Made by a program: the position numbers and the translations under genes. Below the pieces are notes generated by a model that saw only the letters and a list, made by a program, of their open reading frames with translations, was not told the origin of the DNA and searched no databases. This document shows positions 37,851 through 44,869 of a stretch of DNA of 44,869 nt, piece by piece (within the stretch, counting starts at the first letter, position 1; every line of letters starts with the position of its first letter). The DNA comes from JALYNX01 sp040902845 (GTDB lineage: Bacteria > Actinomycetota > Acidimicrobiia > Spongiisociales > ZC4RG35), in NCBI GenBank assembly GCA_040902845.1, contig JBBDWM010000007.1, forward strand, positions 1 to 44,869. The letters run 5' to 3'.

Positions 37851-39128
37851 GTGATCATGGCTTTCGGCCCCTTCTTGGGACCCGACGGCAGCTACGAGGA
37901 GCGGCGGGTCCGAGAGCTGCAGCGTTGGAAGCGACGTGCCAACGGGTTCCTCCTCGGGGCGCTGGTCGTCTTCCTGATCAGCCATTTCGTGGGTGCCGAG
38001 AACGGTGTCAACGGTTGGATCAGAGCGGCTTCCGAAGCTGCGCTGATCGGCGGGGTTGCCGATTGGTTCGCCGTTACCGCCCTGTTCCGCCACCCATTGG
38101 GCATTCCCATTCCGCACACCGCCCTGATCCCCAAAGGCAAGGACGAGATCGGGCGGGGACTGGCCGAGTTCGTGCAACAGAACTTCTTGGACCCGACCAA
38201 TCTCCGTCAGTGGCTCACCAACGCCGAAATCACGGGGCGGGTGGCTGTCTGGCTCGGCTCCTCGGATCACTCGACCCTGGCGGCACATCGCAGCATCGAG
38301 ACCGCAGCCACCATCGCCGAGTCAATCGACGACGAACAGGTGGCCTCGGTGGTCACCCAGGCCACTCTCGACTGGATGCGACAGACGCCGGTCACCCCCC
38401 TCATCTCCCTGGTCGTCGACGCCTGGTTGAAGGACGGCCGGACTCGAGAGTCGATCGAAGCCGCCCTGAGAGGAATCGAAGTCCTCCTCGTCGACAATCT
38501 GCCCTACTTCAGGGAGAGCTTCGCCCGGTCGGCACCCTGGTGGGTCCCGTCCTGGGCGGGCGACCTCATCTTCGAGCGGATCATCGCCTCGTTCCGAATC
38601 CTGGTCGACGATATGGCATCCGACCCCAGGCATCCCGTCCGTGCCGACATCGACCAGATGCTGGCGAGGTTCGCCGACGGCCTGCACAACTCCGCCGATC
38701 TGGCTCAACGCATCGAGGAATCGAAGCTGCGAATCCTCGACTCCCCAGAGCTGGCGGCAGCGATTCATTCGCAGTGGCAGCTTCTCCATGAGAGCCTCGA
38801 TGGCGCTGCGGGCCAACCCGGCTCCGAGCTCGAGCAGAGGCTGGCGGAGCTGATCCAATGGTGGGCACGCCGGGCCCTCGAGGACGCCCCTCTCCGGAGG
38901 AGAATCGACGGCTGGATCGCTCAGTCCGCCGAGCGTCTCGCCCACCGGTGGGACGACGAGGTCATCGGGCTGATCGAGGCCACCGTGGCCGGATGGGACC
39001 CGACCGAGATATCTCATCGTCTCGAACTGCAGCTGGGTCGCGATCTCCAGTTCGTCCGGATCAACGGCACAGTGGTCGGAGGCCTGGTGGGCATCGCCAT
39101 CCACGCCCTGCTCCTCCTGGTCGGCTGA
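37851..39128 (+). CDS. DUF445 family membrane-associated protein
   Basis: This 425-aa protein has the N-terminal DUF445 signature: RVRELQRWKRRANGFLLG, a first helix at about 28-45, then the conserved GGVADWFAVTALFRHPLG and IPHTALIPKGKDEIGRGLAE. A long helical middle follows, and a hydrophobic C-terminal helix (VVGGLVGIAIHALLLLVG). Two membrane anchors at the ends with a helical body between them are typical of this family (for example E. coli YjiN), whose function is unknown. An ATG at 37857 is an alternative start. Confidence 0.9.
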   Translation: MIMAFGPFLGPDGSYEERRVRELQRWKRRANGFLLGALVVFLISHFVGAENGVNGWIRAASEAALIGGVADWFAVTALFRHPLGIPIPHTALIPKGKDEIGRGLAEFVQQNFLDPTNLRQWLTNAEITGRVAVWLGSSDHSTLAAHRSIETAATIAESIDDEQVASVVTQATLDWMRQTPVTPLISLVVDAWLKDGRTRESIEAALRGIEVLLVDNLPYFRESFARSAPWWVPSWAGDLIFERIIASFRILVDDMASDPRHPVRADIDQMLARFADGLHNSADLAQRIEESKLRILDSPELAAAIHSQWQLLHESLDGAAGQPGSELEQRLAELIQWWARRALEDAPLRRRIDGWIAQSAERLAHRWDDEVIGLIEATVAGWDPTEISHRLELQLGRDLQFVRINGTVVGGLVGIAIHALLLLVG

Positions 39129-39137
39129 GACCGGACG

Positions 39138-40343
39138 TCAGGCGGTTCGAGGCGCCGAGTGGTCGAGGGGGAGCGTCAACTCGAAGATGCTCTCACCGTT
39201 CTCGTAGCTGTAGGTGAGACTTCCGCTCATGAGCTCGGCGAGGGTGCGCGAGATATGAAGCCCGAGGCCGAGCGATGGGGCAAGCCCAAGGGGTTGGTCT
39301 CCCCGGGTGTAGGCATCGAATACCCGGGGTCGGAGCTCCTCGGGGATTCCGGGGCCGTTGTCGACCACCACCAGGGATCCGACCCCGGGTTGCGTTTCGA
39401 CGTTCACGTTGATCTCGGGTCCTCCGTAGCGGAGGGCGTTGGAGATCAGGTTGCGGACTATCTGGCGGACTCGCGCCGGGTCTCCGGCACAGCGCACGGT
39501 GTCGTTGCTGAGTCTGACCACCTTGCGTGACCCGGGGTCCAGATTCTCCAATGCCTGCGCTGCCTGGGCCCGCATGTCCACCGAGACGGTGGTGACCTGG
39601 AGTTGTCCCATGTCGGCCTTGGCGGCGACGAGGAGGTCGTCGACGATGTTGGTCAGGTCCGCACTCTGTTGCACCAGGAGGCCCATCATCTCGTGACGGT
39701 CGGCCTGAGTGAGCCCGGATGAGTCATAGAGAAGCCGGGCGAAACCCACGATGGAGGACAACGGCGTCCGAATCTCGTGAGACACCGAGACAATCAGCTG
39801 ATCCTTGGACGCGACTAGTTGCTCCTTGGCGTCGAGGGTGCGCTCGAGGTCGTTCTGAGCCGATCGGAGATCGGTCACATCGAGGTCGACTATCACGATC
39901 CGGTCCTACAGGGGTTGGTCCGCGTCGATCAGCGCCTTCCAGTGGGAGCGAACCGTCACCTGACCAAACAGCGTCGGGGCGGTGTGCTCTCTGACTATGG
40001 AGGTGATGCCGTAGAAGGGGGCCGTGAATTGCTGGATGAGGGTCTCGCGCAGGGCCGGGTAGGTGATGCTCGAGAAATGGCGTTCCCTCAGGTCGGGGGC
40101 GTCCGGGGAGTGGGGCGCGCCGTAGAGCCGGATCCACTCCGGGCTGGCGGCGACGGCTCTGGGGAGAGTGAGACACTCCGTCAGCAGAGCATCATCTGCG
40201 AGCAGCCGCTCGCGGACCAGGTCTCCGTCCATACCGAAGAAGCGCTCGATGATCGGTGTGTAATCCGCAACCAGCACGGGAACCGGAAACGCAGACACCA
40301 TGAGGCCGACCTCGGATGAGTCGGGGACCAGATGTGTTGTCAT
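39138..40343 (-). pseudogene. PAS-histidine kinase split by an in-frame amber codon
   Basis: One continuous frame of 401 sense-or-stop codons runs from ATG 40343 to the stop at 39138, interrupted only by TAG at 39908-39906. The part before the TAG is PAS-like (VSAFPVPVLVADYTPIIERF onwards). The part after completes the PAS strand (RIVIVDLDVTDLRSAQ) and holds a full kinase: H-box SVSHEIRTPLSSIVGF, N-box RNLISNALRYGG, G1 VVDNGPGIPEE and G2 GLGLHISRTLAE. A TAG from CAG is the simplest cause. The kinase half could still be made from the GTG at 39896 as a PAS-less protein. No response regulator is adjacent. Confidence 0.8.
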
Positions 40344-40525
40344 CGTTATGAGTATCGACAACCGGCCCCAACCGCTTGACCTGGCGCTTGACCGGCAGTT
40401 GCCGCCAGGCCGGGGAGTGGGGCGGGATTTCCTCGACAAGCGGGCGCCAAGCCGGGGCCCTTGCGAGGACGGTGGGCTCGCCGGGTCCCTCCCGTCGTGC
40501 CAGACGCCGACTCGAAGAGAGATCG

Positions 40526-41597
40526 TCAGTCCGGGAGCAGCGGCACGGTCAGGCCCTGGTCCCTGCCGAGCAGCACCGCCCGGGTGACGGCGGAGGATCC
40601 GAATCGGGCGTGGACGTCGTCAAGGGCGTGGTCGAGGGCATTGCCGGCTTCACGATCGAAAGGCAGCACCATCTGAACCGCATCGTCGTCGTCGAGGTTG
40701 GTCAAAGCGATGCCGATCAGGGTGAGGCCCTGCCGCTCGATCATCGGCGTCGCACCCGCCAGCAGATCTCGGAGGGCGAGGAGAATCGTCGGAGTGTGAG
40801 CGGTGGCTCGTGGCAAGGTGTGTGACCGGGTCGCCCGCGAGAAGTCGGCGAAGCGCAGTCGCAGCACCACAGTCCTCCCGGTCCGGCCCGCGGTGCGGAG
40901 GCGACGGGTCACCCGGTCGACCAAGCCGATCAGGATGGCATCGAGGTCGTCTGGAGACCTCGGCGAGCGACCCAGCGCACGCTGGGACCCGATCGAGCGC
41001 CGCCGCCGGCCCATTTGAAGTGGTCGGGGATCACGGTTGTGGGCCAATGCATGAAGATGCCGGCCTGAGGCTCGGCCGAGCATGGCGACCAAGCTGGTCT
41101 CGGTCAGTTAGGCGATCTCACCGACGGTGGTGATTCCCCGGTCATGCAGCTTGGTGGCAGTCACCTTGCCCACCCCCCAGACCCGTTCCACCGGGAGCGG
41201 GTGGAGAAAGTCCAGCTCGCTTTCGGGGGTACCACCAGGAGCCCGTGGGGTTTGGCCACTCCGCTCGCCACCTTGGCCAAGAACTTGGTGCGTGCCACGC
41301 CAATCGTGATCGGCAGGCCGACCTGCTCCAGCACCTGGCGTCTCAGCCGCCGGGCGATCTCGATGGGGGAGCCCGACACCCGTCTCAGCCCACCGACATC
41401 GAGGAAGGCTTCGTCGATGGACAGCCCTTCGACCAGCGGCGTCGTGTCCTTGAAAACCTCGAACACCGCCTGGCTTGCCTCGGAGTAGGCCGAGATCCTG
41501 GGCTCGACCACGATCGCCTGCGGGCAAAGCCGGCGGGCGAGGGCGCCCCCCATCGCAGTGCGGACTCCGGACGCCCTCTGCTTCGACAATCCGTTCG
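40526..41597 (-). pseudogene. dinB: Decayed DNA polymerase IV gene
   Basis: The remnant covers most of a Y-family polymerase but has three lesions. The N-terminal 50 or so codons, with the first catalytic Asp, are missing beyond about 41597, where a plus-strand ORF begins. A one-base loss in a C/G run near 41224-41229 shifts the frame between GLLVVPP and ESELDFLHPLPVERVWGVG. A TAA at 41110-41108 interrupts GITTVGEIA and LTETSLVAMLGRASGRHLHA. Preserved pieces include SIDEAFLDVGGL and IGVARTKFLAKVASGVAKP. It cannot give a full polymerase. Confidence 0.88.
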
Positions 41598-42046
41598 TCT
41601 GGTCAGTCGCTCGAACCCTCGACCTCCCCACCGGCCCGCTGGGAGGCCGGCCGAACGAGTATCCGCTCTGGGTGTTCTTCCTCTGGATGGTCCTGATCCA
41701 CGAGTACGGATCCAGCCGCAGGGTCGAGGAAGCCTTCGAGGATCGAAGCCATGGACCCTGGCGGCAGATCCGAAATGCCGCCGAACGTGAATTTCGAAAG
41801 GATCGACCAGACCTGATACCACCGGACCTGCCACCCAGCCGCAACCAGTTCAACTATGCGCTGAAGAACCACCTGCCCCGCCATACCGGCCTGATCGGCA
41901 GCGGTATCAAGAACCGGTCTTTTCGCCTTGCCGAGACAATGGGATTGGGAATCTCAACCTCGCCAGGCTCTTTGAGCCGTCCCTCCGTGGAGCGAGTCGC
42001 ATACGGGGATGTCACAGTGATGACTGCGCGGACCCGCAGTGACTGA
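41582..42046 (+). pseudogene. Truncated mobile-element-type ORF
   Basis: About 154 codons are open, beginning FDNPFVWSVARTLDL and containing EYPLWVFFLWMVLIHEYGSS and GSLSRPSVERVAYGDVTVMT. From memory this resembles the N-terminal part of long transposase-like actinobacterial proteins starting FDNPFVW, with a GKVVTPL-type motif where VTVMT occurs here. The rest of such a protein is absent. The 5' edge coincides with the break in dinB, and the hairpin repeat copy 2 begins 48 nt after the stop. No start codon fits well; the open frame runs back to 41558. Confidence 0.5.
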
Positions 42047-42093
42047 TTCAACCACCCTCCATCTACCCTTTACTCCATTGGGCTTGGTCATCA

Positions 42094-42147
42094 GGTTTTC
42101 AACCGCGTTTCCAACCCATCCCGCCCTCGTGGGATTGGTTGGAAACT
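42094..42147. repeat. 54-bp hairpin repeat, copy 2
   Basis: One mismatch in 54 bases to 26574-26627, in the same orientation relative to the minus-strand gene to its right. The stem pairs GTTTCCAACC with GGTTGGAAAC, with ATCCC/GGGAT pairing inside it. It lies 153 nt downstream of the terminase gene. Confidence 0.85.
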
Positions 42148-42252
42148 GTTGAGTGGCTGGCTGTGGCTTTGCGGCCGGGACTGGTTGGAACGGGTTGGGA
42201 TCAATTCGGGAACGCGTATCGGGCAGCGTCTGTTGGCGGCGCACGTCGCCCG

Positions 42253-42284
42253 TTGTCATCGTTTGTCATCGTTTGTCATCGTTT
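42253..42284. repeat. 10-bp tandem repeat after the terminase gene
   Basis: The unit TTGTCATCGT occurs three times plus two bases, 16 nt beyond the terminase stop codon. It is a simple repeat in non-coding DNA, possibly a replication slippage product. Confidence 0.8.
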
Positions 42285-42299
42285 GGCGTGCTGTGGGAC

Positions 42300-44240
42300 T
42301 CATCGGTTGGTCCGGATTCCTCTGGCGGGGTTGTGGTGCCCGCGGGTTCGTGCTGATTGGCTTGCGGTGAAGGCGCGCAGCCCAGAGATGGGGTCGGCCG
42401 CTTCGGCCAATCGAAGGGGTAGTCCGCCTCGAAGGCTGGCGCCCGATCGGAATCGGCTGAGATCGTTAAACACGTCGAGGTGTTCTTGGAGCAGTGTGTA
42501 TGTCATTCCGATGAGACAGTCCGCCAGGTCGTCGGTTTGGATCTCTCCGCTGGTGGGTGCGCTGACTTTCTGGCCGACCACGATCAGATGCTCGAGTTCT
42601 CTTTGTGCGAGTTCGTTTGGTGGCATGTGGACTGGGCCGAGGTGGATGGCCTTCTTGAACACCTCGGCGGATTTCCAGTTCAGCCCGGCGCTGGCCGGCC
42701 GCTCGTAAATATGCGGCCGCCAATCCATCGCTTGGGCTTGAGCGTCCGCGCGGAGTTTCTGGATTGTTCCGATGGAGCTGTACTGGTCGAACACCATGGT
42801 GCTGATCCGGAGGTCCGAGAGGAGGCGGAGGAGTTCTCGTTCGACATGGATGTAGTCGACGGTCCCGCCCGGGAAATCTTGGGGGCGCCAGGCGTGGATG
42901 TAGTCCACGACCACATGGGGAAGGCCGCCCTCCCACGTGAGGTGGCCCACGGTGACCCCATAGTTGGCTTCGGTCTTTCCGGGGTCGACGTGGGCGACAT
43001 AGTGAACCCCGCGGAGCCCAAGGTCCCGATTGGCGAGCCGTGCACCCTTGTAAGGGCCGAAAGCTTCAACGACCTTGTCCGGCAGTAGGTAGGCGTTGAC
43101 CGCAGCCGCGAACTGGGCTTCGTATTCAATCTCAACACCCCGAGGGTCCCAGATTCTGCGGTCCTCAATGTCGCCCCGGGTGATCTTCGGCACCAGCCCC
43201 GACGAGAAACAGGGTCCACCCGGCCACATCTCGATCCCCTCCGCCACATCGGCGTGAAGGTAAAGCTCGTCGGATGGAAGCTGGAACATGAATACGGTCG
43301 GCGCGAGAGGCCCGCCGGTGACCGGGTCGACCCGTCGGGCCTTGGTATAGCTGGCGTAGAACTGGCCCAGTTTCTCCATCGGCGTCGACGTCTGGATCGT
43401 CATCGCGTCCAGGGGGAACTGGGCCAACGCCGGCGAGGCAGCCGTATAAATCTCGATGCTGTCCGCTGTCGAACCGGCACCATTCACATGCCCGAACTCG
43501 TCCAGCCATACGACGGGCACCGCCGGACCACGAACCGCAGTGCTGGTCGTCGGCGCCGCAACCACCTGCACGTTGCCGACAGTGACACCGGGGCGGGCGC
43601 CCCTCCCCAACTGGGCTGGTGTCAACAAGCTGATCATGGTGCCTGTCGACCTGCCCAAGAACGGTTCGAAGCACGGCGCCGCCAGAAGGTTGACCACGTC
43701 GGCGTATCCGTTTCGGACCAGAGTGCCCTGATCGGCGGCGAACAAGTGCACCGTCAGCTTCTTGTCCCGAGGGATCCCATAGTGGGCTTGAGGGTCCCCC
43801 AAGGCGAGGATGTTCCACAACCGCCACACCACCAGGATCGCCGCGTCGTAACTCTTCGAGCCTCGCCGACCCAAGACGAGCAGCAGCTCCTCGCATCCGG
43901 ACCGGCCAGCGGCGAGGCAGTAGTCGATCCGGTCCAACAGGTCAGGAGTAGTCCCCTTCCTACCCTGGTAGGCCGGCTGATCAGGATCATCGTTGACCAC
44001 GAACCCGCTCCCCCACCGTCCAATCGCGTCGTAGTCGAAGTCGGTGAACCGTTCACGGTCCAGGGTGGCAACCTTCAAAATCGTCGCCTGCAGCGGGAAC
44101 AGGTCAACACCGAGGAACTCCGGGCTGGTGGCGAACTCGACTATCCCACCACCTGGGAGGACGACCTCCGCCTCTTCGCGTCGCACCGAGGCGCGTTGAG
44201 CATCGCGCTTCAGGCGTTCCAGGTCACGTCGTGTCGCCAT
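42300..44240 (-). CDS. Phage terminase large subunit (orphan)
   Basis: This 646-aa packaging motor has both enzymatic parts intact. ATPase: Walker A-like LGRRGSKS (near residue 125) and Walker B VVWLDEFGHV (near 246). RNase H-like nuclease: acidic positions in HVDPGKTE (near 418), FDQYSS (near 483) and QTDDLADC (near 571). I chose the ATG at 44240, one base after the stop of the upstream small gene (TGAGATG); a longer frame starts at 44297. No portal, protease or capsid gene follows: the gene ends 153 nt before a repeat and decayed sequence. It is thus an isolated terminase, either a prophage scrap or a gene kept in a small mobile unit. The absence of visible lesions suggests recent arrival or selection. 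Confidence 0.9.
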   Translation of the reverse strand: MATRRDLERLKRDAQRASVRREEAEVVLPGGGIVEFATSPEFLGVDLFPLQATILKVATLDRERFTDFDYDAIGRWGSGFVVNDDPDQPAYQGRKGTTPDLLDRIDYCLAAGRSGCEELLLVLGRRGSKSYDAAILVVWRLWNILALGDPQAHYGIPRDKKLTVHLFAADQGTLVRNGYADVVNLLAAPCFEPFLGRSTGTMISLLTPAQLGRGARPGVTVGNVQVVAAPTTSTAVRGPAVPVVWLDEFGHVNGAGSTADSIEIYTAASPALAQFPLDAMTIQTSTPMEKLGQFYASYTKARRVDPVTGGPLAPTVFMFQLPSDELYLHADVAEGIEMWPGGPCFSSGLVPKITRGDIEDRRIWDPRGVEIEYEAQFAAAVNAYLLPDKVVEAFGPYKGARLANRDLGLRGVHYVAHVDPGKTEANYGVTVGHLTWEGGLPHVVVDYIHAWRPQDFPGGTVDYIHVERELLRLLSDLRISTMVFDQYSSIGTIQKLRADAQAQAMDWRPHIYERPASAGLNWKSAEVFKKAIHLGPVHMPPNELAQRELEHLIVVGQKVSAPTSGEIQTDDLADCLIGMTYTLLQEHLDVFNDLSRFRSGASLRGGLPLRLAEAADPISGLRAFTASQSARTRGHHNPARGIRTNR

Positions 44241-44241
44241 C

Positions 44242-44631
44242 TCAGGTCTCCAGTTCGAGATGCCGACGTATCTCCGCGATCTCGAGTTCGAGGTCATGAG
44301 CGCTGCGGAACCTCACCGCCATGTCCAACAGGGTCTTCGCCGCCGACAAACGGATGCTCTCCGAGTCGCCGTGCATCGACGCCCTAATCACATCCACCGC
44401 CTCCGAACCGAGCGAAGTCAACTGACCAGCAACCGAAACCACCCTCTCCCCCCTCCGGTCGGCCACCCGACGGGCAAAACCCGCATCCTCCATTCGCCGC
44501 GCCACCGTCCGACCCGAACAGCCAGCCAAATCACCAGCCTCGACGTAAGAACGACCAGCCGCCAACCACTCAACCAGGATCTCGTCCTGCGCCTCTCGCC
44601 GACTCGACCCCTCATCATGAACCACACTCAT
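44242..44631 (-). CDS. Small HTH protein, probable terminase small subunit
   Basis: This 129-aa protein has an N-terminal helix-turn-helix (AAGRSYVEAGDLAGCSGRTV then ARRMEDAGF, about residues 25-53) and a helical C-terminal half (SIRLSAAKTLLDMAVRFRSA) of the kind that oligomerises in small terminases. Position directly before the large subunit, with one base between stop and start, supports the role: recognising the packaging site and loading the large subunit. GGAGG 7 nt before the ATG at 44631 gives a strong ribosome-binding site. A general HTH regulator is the alternative. Confidence 0.75.
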   Translation of the reverse strand: MSVVHDEGSSRREAQDEILVEWLAAGRSYVEAGDLAGCSGRTVARRMEDAGFARRVADRRGERVVSVAGQLTSLGSEAVDVIRASMHGDSESIRLSAAKTLLDMAVRFRSAHDLELEIAEIRRHLELET

Positions 44632-44674
44632 CACACAACCTCCTCAATCAGGACTCCTGTTACACCTATTACAT

Positions 44675-44700
44675 GGAGATTGAGCGCCTCAGACAGTGTC
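44675..44700. repeat. 26-bp boundary motif, copy 2
   Basis: GGAGATTGAGCGCCTCAGAC followed by AGTGTC matches 27783-27808 at 23 of 26 positions. It stands 43 nt upstream of the small terminase-type gene, as copy 1 stands 52 nt upstream of the 301-aa gene. Outside the GACAGTGTC edge the two loci have nothing in common. Confidence 0.65.
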
Positions 44701-44869
44701 CAGCCCGGACATCAACGACAACCGATCGGCCCGGGATCCATTGCCTCGGGTAGTGAATGTGAGGGATAGAGGTTTGGGGGCTATGGCGGCCAAGACGGCT
44801 TGGGCGGATGGGTCATTGAATCGCCCCGGGTTTCGTAGAGGCTTGGTTTATTGAGTCACCGCCTGGTCG

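Noticed and set aside
43254..44387. 377-aa plus-strand open frame
   Set aside because: It is antisense to the terminase gene, whose Walker and nuclease motifs are intact.
42300..44869. Start of an intact prophage
   Set aside because: No integrase, portal, capsid or tail gene is present on either side. The terminase pair is bounded by repeats and followed by decayed host sequence.
44701..44869. Gene at the right edge
   Set aside because: No frame has a start signal or coding pattern; I see nothing in this stretch.

Overview
The window is GC-rich, densely packed bacterial DNA. It carries several families typical of Actinobacteria: a UPF0182 membrane protein, a DUF2342/zincin-like protein, a YlbL-type PDZ-Lon protein, an ECF sigma / zinc anti-sigma / MucB-RseB-like cassette, a DUF2277 protein and a BioY transporter. 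Many genes have a TANNNT -10 box only 6-9 nt before the start codon, as expected for leaderless mRNAs, which are common in this phylum. I infer an uncultured high-GC actinobacterium, possibly class Acidimicrobiia. The sequence alone does not settle the family.

Layout. 1-4.0 kb (minus strand): the 5' part of an initiator tRNA, then (reading leftwards) a VOC protein, a TPR-class III nucleotide cyclase and a cyclic-nucleotide-binding protein in one operon; an IF-1 gene; and a VapBC toxin-antitoxin pair with a palindromic operator. 4.0-9.9 kb (minus): UPF0182, a DivIVA-like coiled-coil protein with a phage-head-like Cys/His tail, and a PDZ-Lon protein. 10-13.4 kb: bioY, moaE, and an HtrA-like protease coupled to a zincin-fold protein that has lost its HExxH motif. 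13.4-16.5 kb (minus): MucB-like protein, anti-sigma factor, ECF sigma factor with a likely autoregulated promoter, TatA, and a membrane-anchored unknown. 16.5-18.6 kb (plus): arginase-fold protein, membrane protein, DUF2277. 18.7-21.8 kb (minus): an NYN/OST-HTH protein, a DAO-family oxidoreductase and an ornithine-cyclodeaminase homologue, coupled stop-to-start. 21.9-26.5 kb (plus): a membrane protein with a lipase-like triad, an RRM protein coupled to a 46-aa Cys-rich protein, and a fused ETF beta-alpha gene.

From 26.5 kb on there are signs of gene traffic. A 54-bp hairpin-bearing repeat occurs at 26574 and again at 42094. A 26-bp motif occurs at 27783 and at 44675. Each hairpin-motif pair brackets a minus-strand cargo: one has a single gene with a recurring N-terminal STGPRT/GKARSS motif, the other a small HTH gene plus a complete terminase large subunit with no other phage gene. 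Between the two units lie an 8.5-kb cyclic-glucan-synthase-like gene, a YhhN protein, a DUF445 protein, a PAS-histidine kinase split by an in-frame amber codon, a decayed dinB, and a truncated mobile-element-type ORF that interrupts dinB.

The best candidate for something undescribed is this pair of similarly bounded units, which look like members of a non-autonomous mobile family whose cargo includes an orphan terminase. Other points worth following are the DivIVA/phage-head-like fusion, the interlocked divergent moaE/htrA promoters, the RRM-microprotein pair, and the NYN-DAO-OCD operon.
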